Assembly: GCA_029465975.1 (NCBI GenBank)
Contig: CM055754.1
Location: forward strand, 10,735,788-10,799,787
Source of the DNA: Dallia pectoralis
Lineage: Eukaryota; Chordata; Actinopteri; Esociformes; Umbridae
Length of the DNA: 64,000 bases
Direction: 5' to 3'
The notes under the pieces were generated by a model, which did no database searches, had not been told where the DNA came from, and worked only from the letters and a program-made list of their open reading frames with translations. Shown here piece after piece: positions 50,401-63,071 of this stretch. The position numbers and the translations under genes were made by a program. Position 1 is the first letter of the stretch. Every line of letters begins with the position of its first letter.

Positions 50401-51352
50401 ATGCCTGTGCTCTGAGGAGGTGCTCTCTTCTTTAATATGCCTGTGCTCTGAGGAGGTGCTCTCTTCTTTAATATGCCTGTGCTCTGAGGAGGTGCTCTCT
50501 TCTTTAATATGCCTGTGCTCTGAGGAGGTGCTCTCTTCTTTAATATGCCTGTGCTCTGAGGAGGTGCTCTCTTCTTTAATATGCCTGTGCTCTGAGGAGG
50601 TGCTCTCTTCTTTAATATGCCTGTGCTCTGAGGAGGTGCTCTCTTCTTTAATATGCCTGTGCTCTGAGGAGGTGCTCTCTTCTTTGATATGCCTGTGCTC
50701 TGAGGAGGTGCTCTCTTCTTTGATATGCCTGTGCTCTGAGGAGGTGCTCTCTTTGATATGCCTGTGCTCTGAGGAGGTGCTCTCTTGCCTGTTTGATATG
50801 TGCCTGTGCTCTGAGGAGGTGCTCTCTTCTTTGATATGCCTGTGCTCTGAGGAGGTGCTCTCTTCTTTAATATGCCTGTGCTCTGAGGAGGTGCTCTCTT
50901 CTTTAATATGCCTGTGCTCTGAGGAGGTGCTCTCTTCTTTAATATGCCTGTGCTCTGAGGAGGTGCTGTCTGAGGAGGTCTTCTTTAATATGCCTGTGCT
51001 CTGAGGAGGTGCTCTCATCTTTAATATGCCTGTGCTCTGAGGAGGTGCTCTCTTCTTTAATATGCCTGTGCTCTGAGGAGGTGCTCTCTTCTTTAATATG
51101 CCTGTGCTCTGAGGAGGTGCTCTCTTCTTTAATATGCCTGTGCTCTGAGGAGGTGCTCTCTTCTTTAATATGCCTGTGCTCTGAGGAGGTGCTCTCTTCT
51201 TTAATATGCCTGTGCTCTGAGGAGGTGCTCTCTTCTTTAATATGCCTGTGCTCTGAGGAGGTGCTCTCTTCTTTAATATGCCTGTGCTCTGAGGAGGTGC
51301 TCTCTTCTTTAATATGCCTGTGCTCTGAGGAGGTGCTCTCTTCTTTAATATG
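47458..51352. repeat. 36-bp minisatellite, about 108 copies (3.9 kb)
   Basis: Units GTGCTCTGAGGAGGTGCTCT plus CTTCTTTAATATGCCT. Variant units (GGACACTGAGG, TTTTTCAATATGCC, TTTGATATGCC) mark block duplications. The TTTTTCAATATGCC unit at 48993 recurs at 49569, 576 bp or 16 units later, within a repeated series of variants. The unit has no stop in several frames, so frames of 866 codons (plus) and 927 codons (minus) overlap. They encode only a 12-residue repeat and are not genes. The stretch 50745-50990 has irregular small insertions and deletions. Confidence 0.97.
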
Positions 51353-52452
51353 TTTCTCTGAGAACTATTCATCCCTCTCCCTTTCTCCTGATTTCCAAAT
51401 AAGGTTCTGTCCTGCTTGTAGGTAGGAAGAACGTGATCCCCATGGCAACAAGTACTGAGTTCCGATAAGGATTTGGCAGATGGGAACTAATGACTAATAC
51501 AGATCAAAATCTGAGGAATTTGGGGTCAAAGGTAGGCTAATTCACACCAAGCTGTGACAAAGAGCCCTGCCCCCACAAGGACCCAATACCAAAAGTCAGA
51601 CAGATGGACTATACACTTCTGTAGTTCTACTAGAACAAGCTTGACCAATGATCACATTAATTATAGCATCCCTGTCAAATCCCTTGAGATCTTGTGAAGT
51701 GTGTGAGGTGCAGGGCTTAGCAGTGGTTTGGGATTTACACGTAGATTAGAGTGTGAAACATACCTTCCATTATTAAATATCTACAACTTATCTGAAAGAA
51801 TTAACTTGCCAAAACATGTGACACCTCATACAGTGTTGCCTAGTGAGATGGACGCACAACTGATGTTGGGTTTCAGGAATTAATGTAGCCGTTGCTTTAC
51901 AATCAGTATGTTCACTTGAGTCACCAAACTGTTGCTCTGCTGCTTGCTAAAGGAAACCTGATTACTTTTCAATCCGCTGTTTAACCCCGAGTGGGACCAC
52001 AGAGGTGTGATTTATTTTGCAGGATGTTATAAATGACTGCAACCAATGAAAATGACTGAGGTAAAATTATCACATCGATATTTTACAACATAGTTTAGCA
52101 GAATGCAAAATAGGCTTTTCCAAAATGTGTGTGCAAACGAAGCAGCATTTGACGGACAATGCCACTGTCCACTCTGTGACCGTAGCAAGGAATTGGTGTT
52201 ATTATATTCCAGAAAATATGTTTATCTGAATGACCAAAAAGCGATGTGATTTGTTGATGGCCTGTCGATCATAAGAATGACCACACTTGGACCTCACTAA
52301 GGGGTATGTAACAAGAACTAAAATTGCAAGTACCTCTGTAATGTACTGTTGTCTGCTCATGTATGACTTATCTTTGTACATCTCCCTTCCTTTACTTTGC
52401 AGATAGTGACAATGAAAAGCCTGGCACAAACAAACTAAAGACTTCTTTCCGA
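51353..52452. other. Unique intron-like stretch
   Basis: 1.1 kb with no recognised gene, RNA or mobile element. Confidence 0.55.
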
Positions 52453-53250
52453 TATTGACTAATATATCTTATTGACTAATATATCTTATTGACTAATATA
52501 TCTTATTGACTAATATATCTTAATGAGTAATATAGCTTATTGACTAATATATCTTATTGACTAATATATCTTATTGACTAATATATCTCTTTGACTAATA
52601 CAGCTTATTGACTAATGTAGCGTATTGACTAATGTAGCTTATTGACTAATGCAGTTTATTGACTAATGTAGCTTATTGACTAATGTAGCTTATTGACTAA
52701 TATAGCGTATTGACTAATATATCTCTTTGACTAATACAGCTTATTGACTAATGTAGCGTATTGACTAATGTAGCTTATTGACTAATGCAGTTTATTGACT
52801 AATGTAGCTTATTGACTAATGTAGCTTATTGACTAATACAGCTTATTGACTAATGTAGCTTATTGACTAATGTAGCTTATTGACTAATGTAGCTTATTGA
52901 CTAATGTAGCTTATTGACTAATGTAGCTTATTGACTAATGTAGCGTATTGACTAATGTAGCGTATTGACTAATGTAGCGTATTGACTAATGCAGTTTATT
53001 GACTAATGTAGTTTATTGACTAATGTAGCTTATTGACTAATGTAGCTTATTGACTAATGTAGCTTATTGACTAATGTAGCTTATTGACTAATATAGCTTA
53101 TTGACTAATGTAGCGTATTGACTAATGTAGCTTATTGACTAATGTAGTTTATTGACTAATGTAGCTTATTGACTAATGTAGCGTATTGACTAATGTAGCG
53201 TATTGACTAATGTAGCTTATTGACTAATGTAACTTATTGACTAATGTAGC
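52453..53250. repeat. 17-bp minisatellite A, about 47 copies
   Basis: Units TTATTGACTAATGTAGC, with ATATATC, ATACAGC and GTAGCG variants. The left end is AT-richer (ATATATCTTATTGACTA) and the variants occur in duplicated runs. Confidence 0.95.
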
Positions 53251-53443
53251 TTGACCAGAACACTTCTCCTTTACTCTAGTATTTACCTGTATTTCTTCAC
53301 TGCTCAACCTGCATCAGTACATAAACACAGTTTATAGACAAGCACAGGTTTGCCTTTTATTTAGTGTTGTTCTCTTCCTTCTAGCATAGACTTTGCTGTT
53401 TCAAGTGTCCTTTGAACATCAGAGTATTTAGTGGATCTCAAAA

Positions 53444-56400
53444 TGGTACTGGTGTTCTGTTGGTACTGGTGTTCTGTTGGTACTGGTGTTCTGTTGGTAC
53501 TGGTGTTCTGTTGGTACTGGTGTTCTGTCGGTTCTGGTTTTCTGTCGGTACTGGTGTTCTGTTGGTACTGGTGTTCTGTTGGTACTGGTGTTCTGTTTGT
53601 ACTGGTGTTCTGTTGGTACTGTTGTTCTATTGGTACTGGAGATCTGTTGGTACTGGTGATCTGTTGGTACTGGTGTTTTGTTTGGTACTGGTGTTCTGTT
53701 TGGTACTGGTGTTCTGTTGGTACTGGTGTTTTGTTTGTAACTGGTGTTCTGTTTAGTACTGGTGTTTTGTTTGGTACTGGTGTTCTGTTTGGTACTGGTG
53801 TTCTGTTGGTACTGGTGTTCTATTGGTACTGGTAATCTATTGGTACTGGTGTTCGGTTTGGTACTGGTGTTCTGTTGGTACTGGTGTTCTATTGGTACTG
53901 GTGTTTTGTTTGGTACTGGTGTTCTGTTTGGTACTGGTGTTCTGTTGGTACTGGTGTTCCATTGGTACTGGTGTTCTGTTGGTACTGGTGTTCTATTGGT
54001 ACTGGTGTTCTGTTGGTACTGGTGTTCTGTTGGTAATGGTGTTCAGTTGGTACTGGTGTTCTGTTGGTACTGGTGTTCTGTTGGTACTGGTGTTCTGTTG
54101 GTACTGGTGTTCTGATGGTACTGGTGTTCTGTTGGTACTGGTGTTTTGTTTGGTACTGGTGTTCTGTTTGGTACTGGTGTTCTGTTGGTACTGGTGTTTT
54201 GTTTGTAACTGGTGTTCTGTTTGGTACTGGTGTTTTGTTTGTAACTGGTGTTCTGTTTGGTACTGGTGTTCTGTTGGTACTGGTGTTCTATTGGTACTGG
54301 TAATCTATTGGTACTGGTGTTCTGTTTGGTACTGGTGTTCTGTTGGTACTGGTGTTCTATTGGTACTGGTGTTTTGTTTGGTACTGGTGTTCTGTTTGGT
54401 ACTGGTGTTCTGTTGGTACTGGTGTTCTGTTGGTACTGGTGTTCTATTGGTACTGGTGTTCTGTTGGTACTGGTGTTCTGTTGGTAATGGTGTTCTGTTG
54501 GTACTGGTGTTCTGTTGGTACTGGTGTTCTGTTGGTACTGGTGTTCTGTTGGTACTGGTGTTCTGTTGGTACTGGTGTTTTGTTTGGTACTGGTGTTCTG
54601 TTTGGTACTGGTGTTCTGTTGGTACTGGTGTTTTGTTTGTAACTGGTGTTCTGTTTGGTACTGGTGTTTTGTTTGTAACTGGTGTTCTGTTTGGTACTGG
54701 TGTTCTGTTGGTACTGATGTTCTATTGGTACTGGTAATCTATTGGTACTGGTGTTCTGTTTGGTACTGGTGTTCTTTTGGTACTGGTGTTCTATTGGTAC
54801 TGGTGTTTTGTTTGGTACTGGTGTTCTGTTTGGTACTGGTGTTCTGTTGGTACTGGTGTTCTATTGGTACTGGTGTTCTGTTGGTACTGGTGTTCTATTG
54901 GTACTGGTGTTCTGTTGGTACTGGTGTTCTGTTGGTAATGGTGTTCAGTTGGTACTGGTGTTCAGTTGGTACTGTTTACTGGTGTTCTGTTGGTACTGGT
55001 GTTCTGTTGGTACTGGTGTTTACTGGTGTTCTGTTGGTACTGGTGTTCTGTTGGTACTGGTGTTCTGGTTGTTGGTACTGGTGTTCTGTTGGTACTGGTG
55101 TTCTATTGGTACTGGTGTTTTGTTTGGTACTGGTGTTCTGTTTGGTACTGGTGTTCTGTTTGGTACTGGTGTTCTGTTGGTACTGGTGTTCTGTTGGTAC
55201 TGGTGTTCTGTTGGTACTGGTGTTCTGTTGGTACTGGTGTTCTGTTGGTACTGGTGTTCTGTTGGTACTGGTGTTCTGTTGGTACTGGTGTTCTGTTGGT
55301 ACTGGTGTTCTATTGGTACTGGTGTTCTGTTGGTACTGGTGTTCAGTTGGTACTGGTGTTCTGTTGGTACTGGTGTTCTGTTGGTAACTGGTGTTCTGTT
55401 GGTACTGGTGTTCTGTTGGTACTGGTGTTCTGATGGTACTGGTGTTCTGATGGTACTGGTGTTCTGTTGGTACTGGTGTTTTGTTTGGTACTGGTGTTCT
55501 GTTTGGTACTGGTGTTCTGTTGGTACTGGTGTTTTGTTTGTAACTGGTGTTCTGTTTGGTACTGGTGTTTTGTTTGTAACTGGTGTTCTGTTTGGTACTG
55601 GTGTTCTGTTGGTACTGGTGTTCTATTGGTACTGGTAATCTATTGGTACTGGTGTTCTGTTTGGTACTGGTGTTCTGTTGGTACTGGTGTTCTATTGGTA
55701 CTGGTGTTTTGTTTGGTACTGGTGTTCTGTTTGGTACTGGTGTTCTGTTGGTACTGGTGTTCTGTTGGTACTGGTGTTCTATTGGTACTGGTGTTCTGTT
55801 GGTACTGGTGTTCTGTTGGTAATGGTGTTCAGTTGGTACTGGTGTTCTGTTGGTACTGGTGTTCTGTTGGTACTGGTGTTCTGTTGGTACTGGTGTTCTG
55901 TTGGTACTGGTGATCTGTTGGTACTGGTGTTTTGTTTGGTACTGGTGTTCTGTTTGGTACTGGTGTTCTGTTGGTACTGGTGTTTTGTTTGTAACTGGTG
56001 TTCTGTTTGGTACTGGTGTTTTGTTTGTAACTGGTGTTCTGTTTGGTACTGGTGTTCTGTTGGTACTGATGTTCTATTGGTACTGGTAATCTATTGGTAC
56101 TGGTGTTCTGTTTGGTACTGGTGTTCTTTTGGTACTGGTGTTCTATTGGTACTGGTGTTTTGTTTGGTACTGGTGTTCTGTTTGGTACTGGTGTTCTGTT
56201 GGTACTGGTGTTCTATTGGTACTGGTGTTCTGTTGGTACTGGTGTTCTATTGGTACTGGTGTTCTGTTGGTACTGGTGTTCTGTTGGTAATGGTGTTCAG
56301 TTGGTAATGGTGTTCAGTTGGTACTGGTGTTCTGTTGGTACTGGTGTTCTGTTGGTACTGGTGTTCTGTTGGTACTGGTGTTCTGTTGGTACTGGTGTTC

Positions 56401-59081
56401 TGTTGGTACTGGTGTTCTGATGGTACTGGTGTTCTGTTGGTAATGGTGTTCAGTTGGTACTGGTGTTCTGTTGGTACTGGTGTTCTATTGGTACTGGTGT
56501 TTTGTTTGGTACTGGTGTTCTGTTTGGTACTGGTGTTCTGTTTGGTACTGGTGTTCTGTTGGTACTGGTGTTCTATTGGTAATGGTGTTCAGTTGGTACT
56601 GGTGTTCTGTTGGTACTGGTGTTCAGTTGGTACTGGTGTTCTGTTGGTACTGGTGTTCTGTTGGTACTGGTGTTCTGTTGGTACTGGTGTTCTGTTGGTA
56701 CTGGTGTTCTATTGGTACTGGTGTTCTATTGGTACTGGTGTTCTGTTGGTAATGGTGTTCAGTTGGTACTGGTGTTCTGTTGGTACTGGTGTTCTGTTGG
56801 TACTGGTGTTCTGATGGTACTGGTGTTCTGTTGGTAATGGTGTTCAGTTGGTACTGGTGTTCTGTTGGTACTGGTGTTCTATTGGTACTGGTGTTTTGTT
56901 TGGTACTGGTGTTCTGTTTGGTACTGGTGTTCTGTTTGGTACTGGTGTTCTGTTGGTACTGGTGTTCTATTGGTAATGGTGTTCAGTTGGTACTGGTGTT
57001 CTGTTGGTACTGGTGTTCAGTTGGTACTGGTGTTCTGTTGGTACTGGTGTTCTGTTGGTACTGGTGTTCTGATGGTACTGGTGTTCTGTTGGTACTGGTT
57101 TTCTGTTGGTACTGGTGTTCTGTGTGGTACTGGTGTTCTGTTGGTACTGGTGTTCTATTGGTACTGGTGTTCTGTTTGGTACTGGTGTTCTGTTGGTACT
57201 GGTGTTCTATTGGTACTGGTGTTCTATTGGTACTGGTGTTCTGTTTGGTACTGGTGTTCTGTTGGTACTAGTATTCTATTGGTATTGGTGTTTTGTTTGG
57301 TACTGGTGTTCTGTTTGGTACTGGTGTTCTGTTAGTACTGGTGTTCTATTGGTACTGGTGTTCTGTTGGTACTGGTGTTCTATTGGTACTGGTGTTCTAT
57401 TGGTACTTGTGTTCTATTAGTACTTGTGTTCTATTGGTACGTGTGTTCTGTTTGGTACTGATGTTTTGTTTGGTACTGGTGTTCTGTTGGTACTGGTGTT
57501 CTGTTGGTACTGGTGTTCGGTTGGTACTGGTGTTCTGTTGGTACTGGTGTTCTGTTGGTACTGGTGTTCTATTGGTACTGGTGTTCTATTGGTACTTGTG
57601 TTCTATTAGTACTTGTGTTCTATTGGTACGTGTGTTCTGTTTGGTACTGATGTTTTGTTTGGTACTGGTGTTCTGTTGGTACTGGTGTTCTGTTGGTACT
57701 GGTGTTCGGTTGGTACTGGTGTTCTGTTGGTACTGGTGTTCTGTTGGTACTGGTGTTCTGTTGGTACTGGTGTTCTGTTGGTACTGGTGTTCTATTGGTA
57801 CTGGTGTTCTATTGGTACTGGTGTTCTGTTGGTACTGGTGTTCTGTTGGTACTGGTGTTCAGTTGGTACTGGTGTTCTGTGGGTACTGGTGTTCAGTTGG
57901 TACTGGTGTTCTGTTGGTACTGGTGTTCTGTTGGTACTGTTGTTCTATTGGTACTGGTGATCTGTTGGTACTGGTGATCTGTTGGTACTGGTGTTTTGTT
58001 TGGTACTGGTGTTCTGTTTGGTACTGGTGTTCTGTTGGTACTGGTGTTCTATTGGTACTGGTGTTCTATTGGTACTGGTGTTCTGTTTGGTACTGGTGTT
58101 CTGTTGGTACTAGTGTTCTATTGGTATTGGTGTTTTGTTTGGTACTGGTGTTCTGTTTGGTACTGGTGTTCTGTTAGTACTGGTGTTCTATTGGTACTGG
58201 TGTTCTGTTGGTACTGGTGTTCTATTGGTACTGGTGTTCTATTGGTACTTGTGTTCTATTGGTACTGGTGTTCTATTGGTACTGGTGTTCTGTTTGGTAC
58301 TGGTGTTTTGTTTGGTACTGGTGTTCTGTTGGTACTGGTGTTCTGTTGGTACTGGTGTTCCGTTGGTACTGGTGTTCTGTTGGTACTGGTGTTCAGTTGG
58401 TACTGGTGTTCTGTTGGTACTGGTGTTCTGTTGGTACTGGTGTTCTATTGGTACTGGTGTTCTGTTGGTACTGGTGTTCTGTTAGTACTGGTGTTCTGTT
58501 GGTACTGGTGTTCAGTTGGTACTGGTATTCTGTTGGTACCGGTGTTCAGTTGGTACTGGTGTTCTGTTGGTACTGGTGTTCTGTTGGTACTGGTGTTCTG
58601 TTGGTACTGGTGTTCTATTGGTACTGGTGTTCTATTGGTACTGGTGTTCTGTTGGTACTGGTGTTCAGTTGGTACTGGTGTTCTGTTGGTACTGGTGTTC
58701 TGTTGGTACTGGTGTTCTATTGGTACTGGTGTTCTGTTGGTACTGGTGTTCTGTTGGTACTGGGGTCCTATTGGTACTGGTGTTCTATTGGTACTGGTGT
58801 TCTGTTGGTACTGGTGTTCTGTTTGGTACTGGTGTTCTGTTGGTACTGGTGTTCTGTTGGTACTGGTGTTCTGTTGGTACTGGTGTTGTATTGGTACTGG
58901 TGTTCTATTGGTACAGGTGTTCTATTGGTACGGGTGTTCTGTTGGTACTGGTGTTCTATTGGTACTGGTGTTTTGTTTGTAACTGGTGTTCTGTTTGGTA
59001 CTGGTGTTCTGTTGGTACTGGTGTTCTGTTGGTACTGGTGTTCTATTGGTACTGGTGTTCTATTGGTACTGGTGTTCTATT
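53444..59081. repeat. 17-bp minisatellite B, about 330 copies (5.6 kb)
   Basis: Units TGGTACTGGTGTTCTGT, with ATT, TTT and CAG variants. This is the longest array in the window. Higher-order structure is clear: a marked pair of TTTGTAACTGG units recurs at 54201, 54635, 55536 and 55987 (spacings 434, 901 and 451 bp). A GTACGTGTGTTCTG-marked block recurs about 189 bp apart near 57438 and 57627. Because 17 is not a multiple of three, three units (51 bp) give the same peptide (VLVFCWYWCSVGTG) in all plus frames, producing about 25 spurious frames. Irregular units cluster at 54960-55075. Confidence 0.97.
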
Positions 59082-59512
59082 GTCTGAGGTATTCTACTGT
59101 TGCTATGTTCAAGTCGTATACAGAATATCTCTATACACCCTACATCAAGTCTATTTCCCCTTGGCACCAAAACACTAGCACACATACAGGTGGCATACAA
59201 CAGCAGAAAGCTCAGAAGCTCAGCCATGTATGTGCATGCGAATTTTGCTAATTTGTCGGTCAAACAACTTGACCCAGCCAATTGGCCATTCAGTAGATGT
59301 TCCATCGCTTTCCCTCTCTTTCACACAGCTCCCTTTTATAGGGAATGACACTCTCCATTGCTCTGTAAAATTACACAGTGAGCTCTGGATTCCATAGAGC
59401 TCAAGCTCAGAAACAAAGAGCGTGACAAAACTGGGCAAAACTGCCTCCTTCCTTTTCGCAATCAGTCTTCTGAAGTTCTGAGATCGTCTGGACTAGGCAC
59501 AGCACTCATCAC
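59082..59512. other. Unique stretch
   Basis: No gene or repeat recognised. Short frames on both strands look accidental. Confidence 0.5.
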
Positions 59513-59681
59513 TGTGTCCTTCACAGTAGCACTGTACTTCCAAGCCTGGTAATATGTGTCCTTCACAGTAGCACTGTACTTCCAAGCCTGGTAATATGTG
59601 TCCTTCACAGTAGCACTGTACTTCCAAGCCTGGTAATATTTGTCCTTCACAGTAGCACTGTACTTCCAAGCCTGGTAATAT
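59513..59681. repeat. 42-bp tandem repeat, 4 copies
   Basis: Units TGTGTCCTTCACAGTAGCAC plus TGTACTTCCAAGCCTGGTAATA. Copies are nearly identical. Confidence 0.95.
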
Positions 59682-60572
59682 GAAAGGTAATAACTTGGTG
59701 AAAAGCAAGTAATTATTATCAGTAACCATTATTAGTCACTAATGACATTTTTTAACAATGCTAACCAAACCATTGTTTCTATTGTTACGTGGAAAAAGAC
59801 ATCAGTTTTTTATATAATAATGTAATTATATTCCAGTATATTGGCTAATGGTGTTTTTACATGAAATCAGATTTTTATTTATTTTTCTGACTTTGCTGAA
59901 TAAAAAATAATTGTACCCATTTCTCTTTAACTAGAACATAATTTCCCTTCCCAAACTTAAAATAATCATCACTGTACATCCCTGTAAAGTGAGAGTAAAT
60001 GGCTTTGACAAACATAAATGCACAGGATGTGTAATGATGTATATGACAACATATATTCAGTGACATGCTCTACACATTCTTGATAATTCGAAAAATCCAA
60101 TTAAGAAAAATGAACACCAAAGTGTTTTCCCATGTTCATAATGGCATAATACTGATGGATGAAGTATTATTACTGAAGCATTAATAACACTGTGTTGACC
60201 AACTATCTCCATGGATAGAACTACCCTGTTACATCCATATTAGCACAAATGAAACGTACATTATGCAAGAGAATATGTTCAATATATTGTCAGATCCACC
60301 CTGTGTTGCACTTATTTAACAATAACAGCACATTACCCCAGAGTGGGAGATGGCGATGGAAAATAGCCTATCATGCTACAGAAGCGTTGCCCTTATAGTG
60401 AGTAAGTGCATATCTAGCATATCAAGCACCAAAGGAGGTTGTGTCACACTGCATTTTTAAAGAATTGGGATAATGCCATGTCTTTGGTGTGAGAGGTTGG
60501 TGGGGAAAACTCTCCATAATCCTGAGCACACAATTCTGCTACATGGTCACATAACGTACAAAGGTTATTCCA
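59682..60572. other. Unique AT-rich stretch
   Basis: Nothing recognised over 0.9 kb. Confidence 0.55.
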
Positions 60573-60937
60573 TGTAACGATTCCTGCCTCACTGAGAGCA
60601 TCTAGTGGGCTAGGAGGGCGTTGCCGTTCCCTGAGGGTAATTCTATACGTTTGAAGTCACCTGAATCAGATGTGGGTGATTAGAGTGGGCACGGCAGGTT
60701 TAGATTTGGTGATTATGTTTGTTATACAAACTGGGTCATTCGGTCTTGGAGCACGGTGGTGGTTATTGTCTCTACGTCACATGTATGTATAGGGTGAGTG
60801 TTGTGTTAAAGTGCTGTTTAAATGTTATTAGTAAGTCACTGTACATGGGCAATTTATTTCATCATCAGTGTCTAGTTTTATGGTATTAAAATAACATTTA
60901 TCATGGCTTTCCTCTGCACTACACCTAAATTGTGACA
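60573..60937 (+). mobile_element. Probable degraded solo LTR
   Basis: It starts TGTAACGATTCC, a plausible decay of TGTCACG, and ends AAATTGTGACA. The final part (CTGCACTACACC just before the end) resembles the end of the LTRs at 24272 and 26229. The length of 365 bp fits an LTR. No matching target duplication is visible at the flanks, so the borders are uncertain. Confidence 0.45.
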
Positions 60938-61289
60938 ATAACAGATATTTTCGTCTGTTAAATGTCAAAATGATAAATATCCCCAAACACACTTCTGATT
61001 GTTTTTACTCTGTAAATTGTTTGATTTGATATTTTGGGAGAATTAAACTGGGTATTAACTTTTGTAATTTACCTAAACCAAACTACAACCCAAATACTGT
61101 AATATGTACAGCATTGTGAGGTTGTTACTTCCTAGCAGAGGACTTACTATATTGGGCTTCCTTTGTTGTTCTTGTTAACGATTGAAGTTTAATTAGTAGG
61201 TAAGAGAGTTCCATTATATCGTTTGTCTTATAGCTTCATGACCACATGGTCAGTGTCATTACAGCAATCTCCATTTTGAACTATCTCAT
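60938..61289. other. Unique AT-rich stretch
   Basis: Nothing recognised up to the LINE 3' end. Confidence 0.5.
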
Positions 61290-61317
61290 CATCTCATCTT
61301 CAACCGCTTATCCGGGA

Positions 61318-61803
61318 TCAGGTCGCGGGGGTAGCAGCTCTAGCAGGGGACCCCAAACGGACACAGCTCATGCTTTGAGCGTACAGAGATTGGATGGCCC
61401 TGAGAAGAGACCCCCTCACCCCATACTCCCGCAGCACCTCCCACAAAAGATCCCGGGGTACCCGGTCATACGCCTTCTCCAGATCCACAAAACACATGTA
61501 GACTGGATGGGCATACTCCCAGGCCCCCTCCAGGATCCTTGCGAGAGTAAAGAGCTGGTCCGTGGTTCCCCGGCCAGGACGAAAACCGCATTGTTCCTCT
61601 TCAATCTGAGGTTCGACTATTGGCCGAACCCTCCTTTCCAGCACTTTGGAGTACACTTCACCAGGGAGGCTGAGGAGTGTGATACCTCTGTAATTGGCAC
61701 ACACTCTCTGGTCCCCCTTTTTGAAGAGGGGAACCACCACCCCGGTCTGCCACTCCTCTGGCACTGTCCCAGACTTCCATGCAATGTTGAAGAGGCGTGT
61801 CAA
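61318..61803 (-). pseudogene. LINE reverse transcriptase, truncated by internal deletion
   Basis: A frameshift at about 61805-61815 puts this piece in another frame. It has the fingers and motif A region: VVVPLFKKGD, NYRGITLLSLPG, EEQCGFRPGRGT and CFVDLEKAYDRVPR (first catalytic Asp present). After SMSCVRL the sequence jumps directly to the very end of the element (LLPPRPDPG-like, read in another frame), so motif B, the FADD-type motif C, the thumb and the C-terminal region are deleted. The junction lies near 61350-61356. Confidence 0.82.
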
Positions 61804-61970
61804 CCAAGACAGCCCTTCCCCACCAAAGCTTTTAGCATTTCTGGACGAATCTCATCAGTCCCTGGGGCTTTGCCACTGTGGAGTTGTTTGACTACCTCAG
61901 CGACTTCCCCCAGGGAAACTGACGATGACCCTCCATCAGCCTCCAGCTCCGCCTCTATACTAGAGGGCGT

Positions 61971-63059
61971 TTAGGTCGGATTCAGGAGCTCCTCAAAATG
62001 CTCTTTCCAGCGCCCGATCACATCATCAGTTGAGGTCAACAGTGTCCCATCCTTACTGTACACAGCTTGGATGGTTCCCCGTTTTCCCCTTCTGAGGTGC
62101 CGAACGGTTTTCCAGAAGCATTTTGGTGCCGACCGAAAGTCCTTCTCCATAGCTTCTCCAAACTTCTCCCACACCCGCTGCTTTGCCTCTGACACGGCAG
62201 CGGCTGCAGCCCTTCGGGCCTGTCGGTACCCTGCAACTGCCTCCGGAGTCCCCAGGGATAGCATATCCCTGAAGGCCTCCTTATTCAGTCGGACAGCTTC
62301 CCTGACCACCGTGGTCCACCACGGTGTTCTAGGGTTACCACCCCTTGAGGCACCTAGGACCTTGAGACCACAGCTAACCGCCGCAGCTTCAGCAATAGAA
62401 GCTTTGAACATTGCCCACTCAGGTTCAATGCCCCCAACCTCCACAGGGATGCCTGAAAAGCTCCGCCGGAGTTGTGAGTTGAAGATCTTTCGGACAGGGG
62501 CCTCCTCCAGACGTTCCCAGTTCACCCGCACTACCCGTTTGGGCTTACCTGGTCTGTCCAAAGTCTTTCCCCACCCTCTGATCCAACTCACTACCAGATG
62601 GTGATCAGTTGACAGCTCTGCCCCTCTCTTCACCCGAGTGTCCAAAACATGCGGCCTTAGATCAGCCGATACGATCACAAAATCGATCATTGACCTTCGG
62701 CCTAGGGTGCTCTGGTACCATGTACACTTATGCGCCTCCTTATGTTCGAACATGGTGTTTGTTATAAACAATCCATGACTAGCACAGAAGTCCAATAACA
62801 AACGACCGCTCGGGTTTAGATCAGGGAGGCCGTTCCTCCCAATCACGCCTCTCCAGGTGTCTCCATCGATGCCCACATGTGCGTTGAAGTCTCCCAGCAG
62901 AATGATGGAGTCTCCTACTGGAGCCCTATATAGGACTCCCTTCAGGGTCTCCAAGAAGGCTGAATACTCCGAACTGCTGTTTGGTGCATAAGCACAAACA
63001 ACAGTCAGAGTTTCCCCCCCCACCACCCTTAGGCGTAGGGAGGCAAACCTCTCATCCAC
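61971..63059 (-). pseudogene. LINE polyprotein, endonuclease and linker
   Basis: In frame with the preceding piece past the stop. Endonuclease motifs are visible: [32 protein letters not shown] and [10 protein letters not shown], so the Asp-Asn and final Asp-His residues of the active site are intact. A basic linker to the reverse transcriptase follows ([37 protein letters not shown]). The frame stops at a TAA (61971-61973) right after HFEELLNPT, where I expect it to continue into the reverse transcriptase. Confidence 0.82.
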
Positions 63060-63071
63060 CGGGGTAAACTC

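Noticed and set aside
47458..51372. Very long open frames (866 and 927 codons) as genes
   Set aside because: They are the stop-free readings of a 36-bp tandem repeat on both strands. They encode only a 12-residue repeat and have no gene context.
53412..59251. A Cys/Trp/Val-rich multi-frame protein family
   Set aside because: The 17-bp unit gives the same 17-residue cycle in every plus-strand frame. The frames are consequences of the repeat.
61246..61974. Plus-strand 242-codon frame
   Set aside because: It is the antisense shadow of the LINE reverse-transcriptase region.
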